Part shown: positions 34,148 through 42,665 of the stretch, one piece after another | How the letters are laid out: each line of letters begins with the position of its first letter | Position numbering within the stretch: the first letter of the stretch is position 1 | NCBI GenBank assembly: GCA_910587035.1 | Contig: CAJUMQ010000016.1 | Span: 1-52,987 of the forward strand | Length of the DNA stretch: 52,987 bases | Reading direction: 5' to 3' | From: an uncultured Desulfovibrio sp. | GTDB lineage: Bacteria > Desulfobacterota > Desulfovibrionia > Desulfovibrionales > Desulfovibrionaceae | Program-made: the position numbers and the translations under genes | Notes under the pieces: model-generated | The model's input: the letters and a program-made list of their open reading frames with translations, nothing else | What the model was told of the DNA's origin: nothing | Database searches by the model: none

Positions 34148-35989
34148 TTATATAAAAACCGATTCAAGGGGCACAGGCTCTGAACGCGCAAGCTTCATAA
34201 TTTCAGAGTGGCTAGCCGCCCAGGTATGGCTGCCCACGGAATTTCTCACAACACAGAAATTGAAACCATCCACCTTGGCATATACTGCCGTGGGTGTTAA
34301 AAAAATGCCTTTCAATAACTGTGCCACATCTTCATGGGCATAGGCATTCCCCATAAAACTGGCGCGCAGGGCATGTTTTTTACGCATGGCCACAGTGCCG
34401 CCAGTATATTTTAGCATTGCATAGGCGGCATTGCCCATGCAGAAAACAGTGTTGTCGCCATCGGCATTTTCCGAAGCTATGTCCACCGCCTGGCCGCTGT
34501 CGCCAAAGGTAAAAAAATTTGTGGCATTACTCAGCACATCAATGGCAAATTCGGTAAAAAGAATCATGCGATCCAGCATATAATTGGGCCCATACAGGTC
34601 ATCATCATCGCATTTGAATATTATATCACCATTTGCGGCTCTTGTTCCTGCATTCATCACCGTGCCGGTTGAATATTCCGGGCTTATGGCCCTGAATACG
34701 ATATCCGGCCTATCCGGCATTTGCGGAGCAAGCCCGGGAGGGCCATTAAAGACATATACCAGCTCCCGGGGCGCATATGTCTGGGCATCATACATTGCAA
34801 GCACAGAGGCAAAATTCTGCGGGCGCATGCTGGGCACAACCATGCTGGCAGAAAGATCCTTGAAGTGGGTGGTGTCGAGGCCCAGCCATTCGTGGATAGT
34901 TCTCATCCTATGGCTGAAAGTGTGCCGGGTATGGACTGCGCGCCAGGCCTTGTGCGCGCTGGCATCTCTTTCCAGCCGGTTTGCGCGCAGGTGCCGGTAG
35001 CGCGCCTGCAGGCTCGCCGCATCGGTGAATATTTCGCAAAAGTCTTCAAGTAAAGGTGCATCCAAGCGTCCGCAATGCAGCACAGGGCAACGGCAGGCGG
35101 CAGCTTCGAGAGCCTGGCAGATGGGGCCCGGGCTCATGCGGCCATCCGATTCCGGCAATGAGAGACAGGCTGTGGCCGTCTTGTAAAGCTCCTGGATGGC
35201 ATCATGGGATACGCAGCCTTTAATGGCGTCCCCTGGTACGTTGTCTCCACATCTGGCAATGTTGTAAGGTGGCACCAGATAGCTGGTGTCAACTATTGAC
35301 AGATCATCCCCGGCAAGCATGCGCAGGATGTCGGCAATGCCGGCATTTCGCATCATGCGGGCGATGCCGTCAAAAAGAAGCATTGGCGCCCATTGCCATT
35401 TGCCGGAGTTGTGGAGCTGGTTGAACTGTTCCGGGGCGAATCCCCACGGGAGCGGGCGGCAATCGATGCCTGCTGCGGCAATTTTTTCCAGAGCGACGGC
35501 GTCGGCGCAGGCAGCCACATCAAAGTGGCGCATGGCATCAATATAAATATCCACCATGTCAGCCGGGAGCGTGTGCCAAAAAATGGATGGCACTCCCGCG
35601 CGTCTTGCCGTGTCAGCTATGGCCCCCATCATGTCGGCATATTCCCGTCTGTGGCAGAACAGGGGCCAGGCATTTAGGCTGTCATGGCCGCAGGATTCCA
35701 CAAGCAGATAATCCGGGCGCGCCAATGTGAGAATCCGTCTCCAGTTTGCTGGCGTCAACTGGTAACAGGAATTGTGCCACATAAAACCGGCATGAGTTCT
35801 GCTGCTGGCGAGCATGGCCACCCTGGCGACATTGCGGATTTTAAGCGGCACAATGGTAAGCGGTCTCATGAGGGAGGATGGCATGGCATACACAAGATTA
35901 TGAATTGCGCCAGGAGCCAGATTTTGAACATAGCCAAAAGGGCCAAAACTGGAGGCGAGACTGGTGGCGGATGACCTAGGTATAATCAT
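34148..35989 (-). CDS. Two-domain glycosyltransferase (GT-B-like N-terminus plus GT-A C-terminus)
   Basis: The 613-residue protein is set to start at ATG 35989, which overlaps the stop of the upstream gene (ATGA). Residues 1-370 look like a CgeB/DUF3880-type GT-B protein, with PSIFWHTLPADMVDIYIDAM and ALEAAACRCPVLHCGRLDAPL (donor-domain region). Residues 370-613 look like a GT-A enzyme: SMVVPSMRPQNFASVLAMYD is the start, and IIFKCDDDDLYGPNYM holds the DxD metal site. Two catalytic halves in one chain could add two sugars in turn. No signal peptide or membrane segment is evident, so it works in the cytoplasm. Substrate unknown. Confidence 0.72.
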   Translation of the reverse strand: MIIPRSSATSLASSFGPFGYVQNLAPGAIHNLVYAMPSSLMRPLTIVPLKIRNVARVAMLASSRTHAGFMWHNSCYQLTPANWRRILTLARPDYLLVESCGHDSLNAWPLFCHRREYADMMGAIADTARRAGVPSIFWHTLPADMVDIYIDAMRHFDVAACADAVALEKIAAAGIDCRPLPWGFAPEQFNQLHNSGKWQWAPMLLFDGIARMMRNAGIADILRMLAGDDLSIVDTSYLVPPYNIARCGDNVPGDAIKGCVSHDAIQELYKTATACLSLPESDGRMSPGPICQALEAAACRCPVLHCGRLDAPLLEDFCEIFTDAASLQARYRHLRANRLERDASAHKAWRAVHTRHTFSHRMRTIHEWLGLDTTHFKDLSASMVVPSMRPQNFASVLAMYDAQTYAPRELVYVFNGPPGLAPQMPDRPDIVFRAISPEYSTGTVMNAGTRAANGDIIFKCDDDDLYGPNYMLDRMILFTEFAIDVLSNATNFFTFGDSGQAVDIASENADGDNTVFCMGNAAYAMLKYTGGTVAMRKKHALRASFMGNAYAHEDVAQLLKGIFLTPTAVYAKVDGFNFCVVRNSVGSHTWAASHSEIMKLARSEPVPLESVFI

Positions 35990-37134
35990 CTCGGACGCCT
36001 CTTTGGGCGGCGTCCACCGGGGATGCCCCCTGATTTGGCGCTCTTGCGATTTTTGGAGGATACTGGACACGCGTTTTGTGAGAGCGCGCGAAGGTCATGG
36101 AGTTCATTCATGTAAAAATGGCTCAGGCTGTCCGCATTAAGAAAGAGGCGTGCCGCATATTCCCTTCTGGCCTGAAGCAGTTTTTGCTCGCTTGCATCCA
36201 GCAACTGCAGCCACATCTTTTCATCTTCCATGTCGGGATTTATATCCGGCATATTGTTGACATCGCAGGCGTCCGCACCGGGATCGTTGGCGAGGAGAAG
36301 TCTGGCATGGGTGGACAGCTCTCCACAATCCAGACAGTTCACAAACTGCCAGCCATTTTGTTCGGTCTGCGTATCCCAGGCCTGCTGGGCAATGGATTCC
36401 AGAAGATCCCAGCTGTTTTCCGCAACATGCGCATGCAAGGCTTCGTACAGTTGGAGTGTATGGCTGGATATGGAAAAATGGCCAGTAGGGGGCATGGGCT
36501 CCGGGATTGGCAATGGGCAATTTTCAGCCAGATCCGGACTGGCGCCATAAAATTCAAGAATCCGTCTGCAAAGAGCTGAAGCCCCCTGGGGTCCCAGGGA
36601 GTCCGTTTCCACAAAATTGATCTGTCTGCCCGCATGCTTGATGGCGGCGGTGACCGTATTGCGCCAGATAAACTCGCTTAATTGGGGGGCCTGGCCTCGT
36701 TGCATGAGCGTCGCGATTTCACGCAGTGGATGGGTAAAGAAAAAAAGTTTTTTTACAGGTCTGCCGCATATGGCATTGTTGACCAATGGCAAAACCAGGG
36801 CTGTAAGATGGTCAGCGCAAATAAAGGAGCTCTCCCTGAGAGTGTGTTCCAGGCATCTTGCCATTAGCGTGACATAATATTCATGCTCCGTGAGTCCCAC
36901 CCTCACATCCGGCACTTCGGCAATGGCTGGGAGGCCCATGTCCGCAAAAAAGCGCCTGATGGCATTCCAGTAGCTAAGATCCTCATGTTGCGGCATATGG
37001 GCGGCGGCTATGCTGTCCCCAAGGCAGGCGTATGGCATGCCGCATTTCAATCCGGCCGCCTTGAGCATGGCGCCATATTTATATATGCCGCCAGCTTCGG
37101 TGCCCATGAGCAAAATCAGGCTGTGCACAGTCAT
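35986..37134 (-). CDS. Uncharacterised protein, possibly sulfotransferase-like
   Basis: The 382-residue protein is not clearly of any family I know. Three features hint at a sulfotransferase-type fold. An N-terminal strand and turn, LILLMGTEAGGIYKYGAML, lies where those enzymes have a P-loop (usually GxxRSGT, here degenerate). FFFTHPLREIATLM resembles the RHPxxVxxS motif that binds the 3'-phosphate. FVETDSLGPQGASALCRRIL resembles the later segment before the end of the fold. The C-terminal tail is very basic (RKSAKSGGIPGGRRPKRRPR). The stop overlaps the next gene's start and the start overlaps the preceding stop, both by 4 bases, so it is fully embedded in the glycosyltransferase operon. The assignment is weak. 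Confidence 0.45.
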   Translation of the reverse strand: MTVHSLILLMGTEAGGIYKYGAMLKAAGLKCGMPYACLGDSIAAAHMPQHEDLSYWNAIRRFFADMGLPAIAEVPDVRVGLTEHEYYVTLMARCLEHTLRESSFICADHLTALVLPLVNNAICGRPVKKLFFFTHPLREIATLMQRGQAPQLSEFIWRNTVTAAIKHAGRQINFVETDSLGPQGASALCRRILEFYGASPDLAENCPLPIPEPMPPTGHFSISSHTLQLYEALHAHVAENSWDLLESIAQQAWDTQTEQNGWQFVNCLDCGELSTHARLLLANDPGADACDVNNMPDINPDMEDEKMWLQLLDASEQKLLQARREYAARLFLNADSLSHFYMNELHDLRALSQNACPVSSKNRKSAKSGGIPGGRRPKRRPR

Positions 37135-39287
37135 TGCTCCATATCCGTTGATGCCGGGCTCTTTCTTATATTGCCCACATTTTTAAGCTCTTCTCGAAAA
37201 TATGCGTAAAAATCAGGAAATTTCTCACAGGCCTCCATAAGCAGGGTATTGTCATCTGTTTCGTCCGCAAGGATCAGGAAATCTATCAGAACACCCTTGG
37301 CCAGCTTGGCGAAATCCTGAAAAAAGCGTCCATTAAAATGCCTGTTATATACATCATAGGCTGCCAGTTCCCTCAGGCCATGCTGCTTTCTGTGATAGAC
37401 GCTGTTTTGGAAACTGTGGACATACATGGCGGTCGCATGGCGCCTGTAAACGGACATGAGCCTGGTGATAAATCCTATTTTGCCCACTTCGGCATGCAGC
37501 AGATGCCAGTACCAGTCGCCAGGACAGACCGAGCAATTAAACCAGTCCGGCAGACCATCCCTGAAGCGCCATCTGTAAACAACTGTGTTTGTCTGGATAA
37601 AATTGTTTTTTACAATATCAGAAAGATAGTATGACTTGCGGAGTCCCCGGGGCAGATCAGGCAGACCTGGGAAGACAAGAGGTTTCTGGCCATCCTCGAA
37701 AGTCAAAATCACAGGATGGAACACCATGGAGCAGGCTGGATTTTGTTCCAGAAAATCCACCTGCATCTGCAGTTTGCCATCATCAATAAAATAGTCGTCC
37801 CCGTCACAGAGGGCGGCATATTTGCTTTTGCAGCGGATGAAAAGCTCCCGGACATTGCTCCAGTACTGACTTCCATATGCCGGTAGCACTGGTTTTATGG
37901 ACGGGTATTTTGCTGCATACTGGCTTATTATTTCCCTTGTTCCGTCGGTGGAAAAATGATCCAGAACCACATGGTGGACAGGAAAATCGGTTTTCTGGGC
38001 AAGAACGCTGTCCATGCATTCGGCAATGTATTTTTCATGATTGTGCGCCATGGTCAGTACTGTAAGCAGTGGGCGTTCGGTCACATCGCCTATGCTCTGG
38101 AAAGATTTCTTCAGTGGGACATTGCTGCCACAGGCTGCATCCGGGGCGGCCGCGTTGTGGGAATTAATTATTTCACATAAATCGCTGGCCATGTTCTCGC
38201 TGGCAGATGCAGCCCGGCCATCCTCTGGATTGAGACTGCCCCCGTCTGTATCTTCCATCCGTTTTTGCACGGATTCACAGCCCATGGACTGCAAAATGTC
38301 ATAAAACTGCTTCTGATCGGGGTTCAACAGCGCATGATCGTTGGTAAATCTTGTGTACAATACATTTCGCGCAGTCTCGGACAGGGAGCGGGCGAAATTA
38401 TGTATTCTTGCGGAGTCAAGAGGATTATCGGCCATGAGTCCGGGAACAGTTTCAAACCAGTCAGGTGGATTCAGGGAGCCTGGCGCAAGTTTGCAGATTT
38501 CTTCAAAAATCTTTCTGTAATTATTGATGGCTGGATTATTGGCGAATTTAATGCGCTCCTCCCGGGGGGTGCAGGGCTCAGGCTGCCAGAGAATGTCGAG
38601 AGCCAGCAACTTTTCAATATATTCATCAGTATCCAGAGATGGCCAAATATTGTCCCTCACACTAGCTGCCGCAAAAAGCCTTATGGCGGTTGCGGATTTA
38701 AGCAAGCCTGTCTTAAATACCAGTGTTGGCTTTTTTATGGAACCATCGATGTCCCAAATCCGGAAAAGCTTTGCAGCCAGATCCATTGCGCTGTCGGCGC
38801 TGGCATCTGTGGATTCATCTCCGATAAAATATGTGTCTTCTGGAGGAAAGGCCTTACGGAATCCATTTATAATGGGTAGAATTTCCCTTGCAGAATCATA
38901 GACAGACTGAATGTTTCCCTTCTCAAGGCAGCAATTGTCTGCCATGCTCAAGGCAGGGCGTCCTATGATTGAGTAATTGCAAATCCGGGCAATGTCTGCA
39001 ACATGATGCTTGCGCAATGCCTGCCCAAGCCATGAGCAATATCTACTTGACGGTCCTGAAACAAAAATGGCAGTACTCTTTCCCGACTGCAGAAATTTTT
39101 TTATATTTTCAATGGAATCGTCATTGACTACACTCCAAAATCTAACTGCTGAACTTTTTTCATTGGAGTCATGGGGGGGGAGTATTTCAAGACCAGATTT
39201 GGAAAGAAGATCTTTATTGGCTATAAATGTATTTAAAAGCCAATAGAAGTTATGACAAAAATTATTCAGGATAAGAAGTTTTGGCAT
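37131..39287 (-). CDS. Glycosyltransferase family 2 protein with a long unknown N-terminus
   Basis: The 718-residue protein has a GT2 domain from about residue 405: LLTVLTMAHNHEKYIAECMD at its start, HFSTDGT, and YAALCDGDDYF with the DxD motif. The first 400 residues contain no motif I recognise, though FVSGPSSRYCSWLGQALRK and FKTGLLKSATAIRLFAAA could be a second enzyme domain, perhaps of the sulfotransferase kind. The protein is soluble. It is the first gene of the island, 10 bases after the maf stop, so transcription probably enters from upstream. Similar large two-domain proteins occur in flagellin glycosylation loci, but that parallel is inference. Confidence 0.72.
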   Translation of the reverse strand: MPKLLILNNFCHNFYWLLNTFIANKDLLSKSGLEILPPHDSNEKSSAVRFWSVVNDDSIENIKKFLQSGKSTAIFVSGPSSRYCSWLGQALRKHHVADIARICNYSIIGRPALSMADNCCLEKGNIQSVYDSAREILPIINGFRKAFPPEDTYFIGDESTDASADSAMDLAAKLFRIWDIDGSIKKPTLVFKTGLLKSATAIRLFAAASVRDNIWPSLDTDEYIEKLLALDILWQPEPCTPREERIKFANNPAINNYRKIFEEICKLAPGSLNPPDWFETVPGLMADNPLDSARIHNFARSLSETARNVLYTRFTNDHALLNPDQKQFYDILQSMGCESVQKRMEDTDGGSLNPEDGRAASASENMASDLCEIINSHNAAAPDAACGSNVPLKKSFQSIGDVTERPLLTVLTMAHNHEKYIAECMDSVLAQKTDFPVHHVVLDHFSTDGTREIISQYAAKYPSIKPVLPAYGSQYWSNVRELFIRCKSKYAALCDGDDYFIDDGKLQMQVDFLEQNPACSMVFHPVILTFEDGQKPLVFPGLPDLPRGLRKSYYLSDIVKNNFIQTNTVVYRWRFRDGLPDWFNCSVCPGDWYWHLLHAEVGKIGFITRLMSVYRRHATAMYVHSFQNSVYHRKQHGLRELAAYDVYNRHFNGRFFQDFAKLAKGVLIDFLILADETDDNTLLMEACEKFPDFYAYFREELKNVGNIRKSPASTDMEQ

Positions 39288-39297
39288 GCTTTACCTG

Positions 39298-39972
39298 TCA
39301 ACTTTGAACTGGGTCAGAGTTAAAATGTTCCTGAGCTTGCGCTGGTTGTAAAAGTTTTTCACCGCACAACATGCTGGCCAGCTGCTCCAGGGGCAGGCCA
39401 ACCACATTTGTCCAGGAGCCATCCAGCCTGTCCACCAGAAAAGCGCCACGGCCCTGCACGGCATAGGCCCCGGCCTTGTCCAGCGGCTCGCCGCAATGGG
39501 CATAGGCATCGAGAATCTGTAAAGGCCAGTTGCCAAACAGCACGCGGGTTTGACAGCAGAAAGAGCGGCTTTGCCAGTCCGGGCCAAGGCGCCAGAGGAT
39601 ATGGCAGGCGGTGTACACATCATGCCAGCGGCCAATGAGGCGCTGAAGCATTCCCAGGGCAGCAACCGGGTCCGCCGGTTTGCCCAGGATGATGCTGTCA
39701 ATGCAGACAACGGTATCCGCGGCGATGATCAGGATGTCGCCTTTGCGTGCTTCATGCAGTCTCTGGCATTCGCCGGCTTTGGCAGCAGCGGCCCTGGCTG
39801 CGAAATCAGGGGCTGCATCCCCTCCTGGAGCGGGCTCCGCACCCTGTGGCCTGAAAATGGAAAATTCAAAGCCGAGAGCTGAAAGCAGTCCGGATCTTCT
39901 TGGCGATGATGAGGCCAGAACTGCCCCAAGACCTGGGCGTAGGCGAAAAAAGGATGCGGTCCCTGCCATCAT
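39298..39972 (-). CDS. maf: Maf-like nucleoside triphosphate pyrophosphatase
   Basis: The 224-residue protein has the Maf signature LASSSPRRSGLLSALG near residue 20, IIAADTVVCID near residue 82, and LGKPADPVAALGMLQRL. The family removes pyrophosphate from non-canonical or methylated nucleotides and is linked to cell division control. This Maf (septum-formation inhibitor) is not the same as the motility-associated Maf glycosyltransferases, a possible source of confusion beside flagellins. The ATG at 39972 overlaps the yfcE stop (ATGA). The C-terminal tail after about residue 205 is short and divergent. Confidence 0.88.
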   Translation of the reverse strand: MMAGTASFFRLRPGLGAVLASSSPRRSGLLSALGFEFSIFRPQGAEPAPGGDAAPDFAARAAAAKAGECQRLHEARKGDILIIAADTVVCIDSIILGKPADPVAALGMLQRLIGRWHDVYTACHILWRLGPDWQSRSFCCQTRVLFGNWPLQILDAYAHCGEPLDKAGAYAVQGRGAFLVDRLDGSWTNVVGLPLEQLASMLCGEKLLQPAQAQEHFNSDPVQS

Positions 39973-40520
39973 GGCCTGTGTTCAAGCAAAATATTGCCAT
40001 CCATATCCAGCACCCGAAAACAGCCGTTTTCATAAAGGCCATAGCTTTTGGGAAAACCGCCCTTGGGCAACGCAAGAGAGCCGGGATTCCAGATATGGAT
40101 GCCGTCCAGGGTTTCGCCCCTGGGGATATGTGTATGACCGCGCAGAACCACATCGCCTGGCTTGATGCCAGGCATGGGAGGATTTGCCGGCAGATGATGG
40201 CCATGGCTGGCGAAAATCCTGATGCCATCCGCATCTATCCATGCGGATTCCGGCATGGGGAAAGGTAGCAGGGCCATGTCCACCTCGGCATCACAATTGC
40301 CGCGCACCGCTGCCACAGGAGCAGGCAGGGTTTCCAGCTCCGGCATTTCTGCAAGCAGGGCCATGGTATCATAGCCCTGCGGCAGGGGATTGCGGGGGCC
40401 ATGATAGACAAGATCGCCAAGCAGCACGAGCAGATCAGGAGCCAGATCATGCGCCTTTTGCCATAAAAAACGCAGGGCCGGCATGGAGCCATGCAGATCG
40501 GATGCCACCAGAATGCGCAT
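39969..40520 (-). CDS. yfcE: YfcE/MJ0936-type metallophosphoesterase
   Basis: The 183-residue protein starts at ATG 40520 (MRILVASDLHGSMPAL). It has the phosphoesterase metal motifs in order: SDLHGS, LGDLVYHGPRN, VRGNCDAEVD, ASHGHHLP and LRGHTHIPRG. These bind two metal ions. YfcE hydrolyses small phosphodiester compounds in vitro; its physiological role is unclear. The frame upstream of 40520 overlaps trm112 and was not used. The gene is 2 bases after trm112 and overlaps maf, so the three form one translation unit. All expected ligands are present. Confidence 0.9.
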   Translation of the reverse strand: MRILVASDLHGSMPALRFLWQKAHDLAPDLLVLLGDLVYHGPRNPLPQGYDTMALLAEMPELETLPAPVAAVRGNCDAEVDMALLPFPMPESAWIDADGIRIFASHGHHLPANPPMPGIKPGDVVLRGHTHIPRGETLDGIHIWNPGSLALPKGGFPKSYGLYENGCFRVLDMDGNILLEHRP

Positions 40521-40522
40521 TG

Positions 40523-40717
40523 CTATTCTCCCTTGCTGCCATTCGGCCACTGGTTCGCGGGGATGGCCTCTTCAATGAGCATGATGGGTATTTCATCGCG
40601 AACAGGATAGACCAGCTGGCAATGGCCGCACAAAAAGCCTGGCTGGCCGCAAGCCTCCACCAGCGTGCCATGGCATTTGGGGCAGGCCAAAATTTTTAGC
40701 AATTCCTCTGTCTGCAT
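40523..40717 (-). CDS. Trm112-family small zinc-ribbon protein
   Basis: The 64-residue protein starts at ATG 40717 (MQTEELLKILACPKCHGTL). Two Cys pairs, CPKC and CGHC, form a zinc ribbon, and YPVRDEIPIML is the family's conserved middle. In eukaryotes and archaea Trm112 activates methyltransferases; bacterial members (YcaR type) are small and less well known. It lies between a DUF3298 gene (7 bases before) and yfcE (2 bases after). The zinc ligands are complete. Confidence 0.87.
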   Translation of the reverse strand: MQTEELLKILACPKCHGTLVEACGQPGFLCGHCQLVYPVRDEIPIMLIEEAIPANQWPNGSKGE

Positions 40718-40724
40718 GGGCGCC

Positions 40725-41678
40725 TCACAATGATTGTCTGCCCCAAAGGGCCAAAAGGGGTTGAGCCTCTCGCAATTCTTCAAGAGGCATTTCAACCTTT
40801 TGAATGCCGGCATCGCCCTGGGCCACCTGATAGGGCTGGAAATTTATGCAGAGACCATCCGGAGTCAGGGTCAGGCTGGAAAAATTTTCCGCCAGGGGCA
40901 TGGTGCCGTCGGTCAGCATCCGCATTCTTGCACCCAGGCGCGGCTCCAGCTGCTTGCGCGACCATTGGGACATGAGCTCAAGGGCTGTTTCCGGCTTTTC
41001 AAAAATATCCACAAAAGTCAGGCGCTGGCCGTTCAAAAGGCTATAATTGAGGGTGATAATGTCCAGATTTCCGGCGCCGCCGGTGTAGTTCCACAGCTCA
41101 AAAGTGATGCTTATGGCTGCGTCCGATGGCCTGCTCACGGCATAATTGCCCCACAGCTCAAATGTTCCGGCCGTATCCGCGCTCCGTATGGCCTCCTCGG
41201 AATTGAGATCGTCATCATGCAAAAAAATATCAGTGCCAATATCCGGTTCAATCTGTGCGCTCATGGCAGCCAGATTGAGATGCTCCTCAAATGCGCCGGC
41301 AATTTCACCCACCCAGCCGCGGATATCGGAATCAATCTGGCGGTTGCCGATGGAAGGATAATTGATGTGCACGGTGGGGCCATTGTCGCCGGGCTCGTCA
41401 TCCGGCAATGGTTTTTGCAGCAGGTGATCGATTATGCCAGGCCAACGGGAGCCGGAAATGGATGCTGCGGCCTCCTCGGAGCTGTCATGATTTGGGCTGT
41501 CGCTGGCGCGCACCTGCGGGCCATATGCCACATTGGCGACCCCGGTCTGCGGCATGGCTCCAACTCCTTCCGGGGCGCAGAAAAAGGCCCATGCAGGAAA
41601 AAGGAACATGGCCGCAAGGCGGCCAAAAGAGGTGGCATATGGCGTGCCGGCCATATGCCAGGGTAGGGAAAAGGGCAT
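40725..41678 (-). CDS. DUF3298-domain exported protein (copy A)
   Basis: The 317-residue protein starts at ATG 41678 with AGAGGT upstream. A hydrophobic segment (AAMFLFPAWAFFCA) near residue 25 is probably a signal peptide. The DUF3298/RsiV-like domain fills the C-terminal half: FELWNYTGGAGNLDI and LTFVDIFEKPETALELM, then LTLTPDGLCINFQPYQVAQG. In this family the usual motif is GGAH; here the His is replaced (GGAGN). A few members are anti-sigma factors that bind lysozyme, but most have unknown roles in the envelope. The next gene encodes a paralogue with the same domain. Confidence 0.75.
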   Translation of the reverse strand: MPFSLPWHMAGTPYATSFGRLAAMFLFPAWAFFCAPEGVGAMPQTGVANVAYGPQVRASDSPNHDSSEEAAASISGSRWPGIIDHLLQKPLPDDEPGDNGPTVHINYPSIGNRQIDSDIRGWVGEIAGAFEEHLNLAAMSAQIEPDIGTDIFLHDDDLNSEEAIRSADTAGTFELWGNYAVSRPSDAAISITFELWNYTGGAGNLDIITLNYSLLNGQRLTFVDIFEKPETALELMSQWSRKQLEPRLGARMRMLTDGTMPLAENFSSLTLTPDGLCINFQPYQVAQGDAGIQKVEMPLEELREAQPLLALWGRQSL

Positions 41679-41727
41679 TTTTACCTCTGTATGGTGAAAA
41701 AAGGAAACTATGTGCCAGTATGCTATC

Positions 41728-42609
41728 TCATTTGTATTTGGCGACTTCTTCAAAATATTCCTTTATCGCCTCTTCATACTTCGCTTGCGCGTCTCTGGTC
41801 TGAGCCTTCGCTGGCCAGATCTCCGGTTTGGGGCCAGCATCGGCCAATTCCGCAAGGGACACGGTCACATGTTGCGGCCCGATTGACCATGGCCCCACCT
41901 GATATGGCTGAAATTCCACCACAAGGCCATCTGGTCGCAGGGAGAGGTTGGCAAAATTTGCCGGCTCGGGGGCGGTGCCGCTCTGCAGCATTTCCTCCTC
42001 CACATCATCTCCCAGATCCTGGCGCAATTTTTTGTTTGTCAGCTCGGCAAGCAGGGCAAGCGCCTTCTCTGGCGACTCAAAAAGGGCATTCAAGCCCAGC
42101 TCCGCGCCTGTGCGCAAATCATAATTCAGACAGCGAATAAACAGGTTGCCATGGGCGCCCCCGCTATAGCTGTATATATTGAAAGTTACGCTCACGACAT
42201 CTGGGTTGGGCCTGGCAAGAGTAAAAATGCCATTCATATCCCACATGTCATAGGAATCCGGCTTCTCTTCGCCAGGTTTGTCAAATTCCCGGACATCATC
42301 CTCATAGTCTGCAGCCTGGGATTCGGCAAAGGCGGCCATGGCCGCATCCACCTTGTCATTGCCAAAAGCTGGGTAATATAGGCTTATGGATGGCCTACCG
42401 TCGCCGCCGCGCTCCAGATGGTGATTGGTGACATCTGGATATTGGGCCTGCTCAAATGTGGCTGCCTGCTCTTCATTTGTGCCGTTGGCTGCCATGTTCT
42501 GGTTTTCCTCGGCCATGGCCGGCTTGCAATGGCAAATGGCCAAAACGAAAAGCAGTGCGGTAAAGCTGGTTATGTGCCTTTTTATAATAAGCCGCAGTGT
42601 GGATAACAT
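41728..42609 (-). CDS. DUF3298-domain exported protein (copy B)
   Basis: The 293-residue protein begins with a clear signal peptide (FTALLFVLAICHCKPAMAEE, cleavage after about residue 33). The C-terminal domain matches copy A: NIYSYSGGAHGNL with the full GGAH motif, LGLNALFESPEKALALL and LRPDGLVVEFQPYQVGPWS. It ends with an extra acidic helix (DAQAKYEEAIKEYFEEVAKYK). The two copies face the same way with a 49-base gap and differ in the motif His, so they may have divided functions. The location is probably periplasmic, with no anchor visible after the signal. No peptidoglycan-binding motif is seen. Confidence 0.75.
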   Translation of the reverse strand: MLSTLRLIIKRHITSFTALLFVLAICHCKPAMAEENQNMAANGTNEEQAATFEQAQYPDVTNHHLERGGDGRPSISLYYPAFGNDKVDAAMAAFAESQAADYEDDVREFDKPGEEKPDSYDMWDMNGIFTLARPNPDVVSVTFNIYSYSGGAHGNLFIRCLNYDLRTGAELGLNALFESPEKALALLAELTNKKLRQDLGDDVEEEMLQSGTAPEPANFANLSLRPDGLVVEFQPYQVGPWSIGPQHVTVSLAELADAGPKPEIWPAKAQTRDAQAKYEEAIKEYFEEVAKYK

Positions 42610-42665
42610 GATCAGCTGCCTCCCTGTGCGGATTTATTTGCGCAATGATGCCCCGTTGGCGACAT

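Noticed and set aside
39298..39972. Motility accessory factor (flagellin glycosyltransferase Maf)
   Set aside because: The motifs (ASSSPRRSGLL, AADTVV) are those of the nucleotide pyrophosphatase Maf; the shared name is a coincidence.
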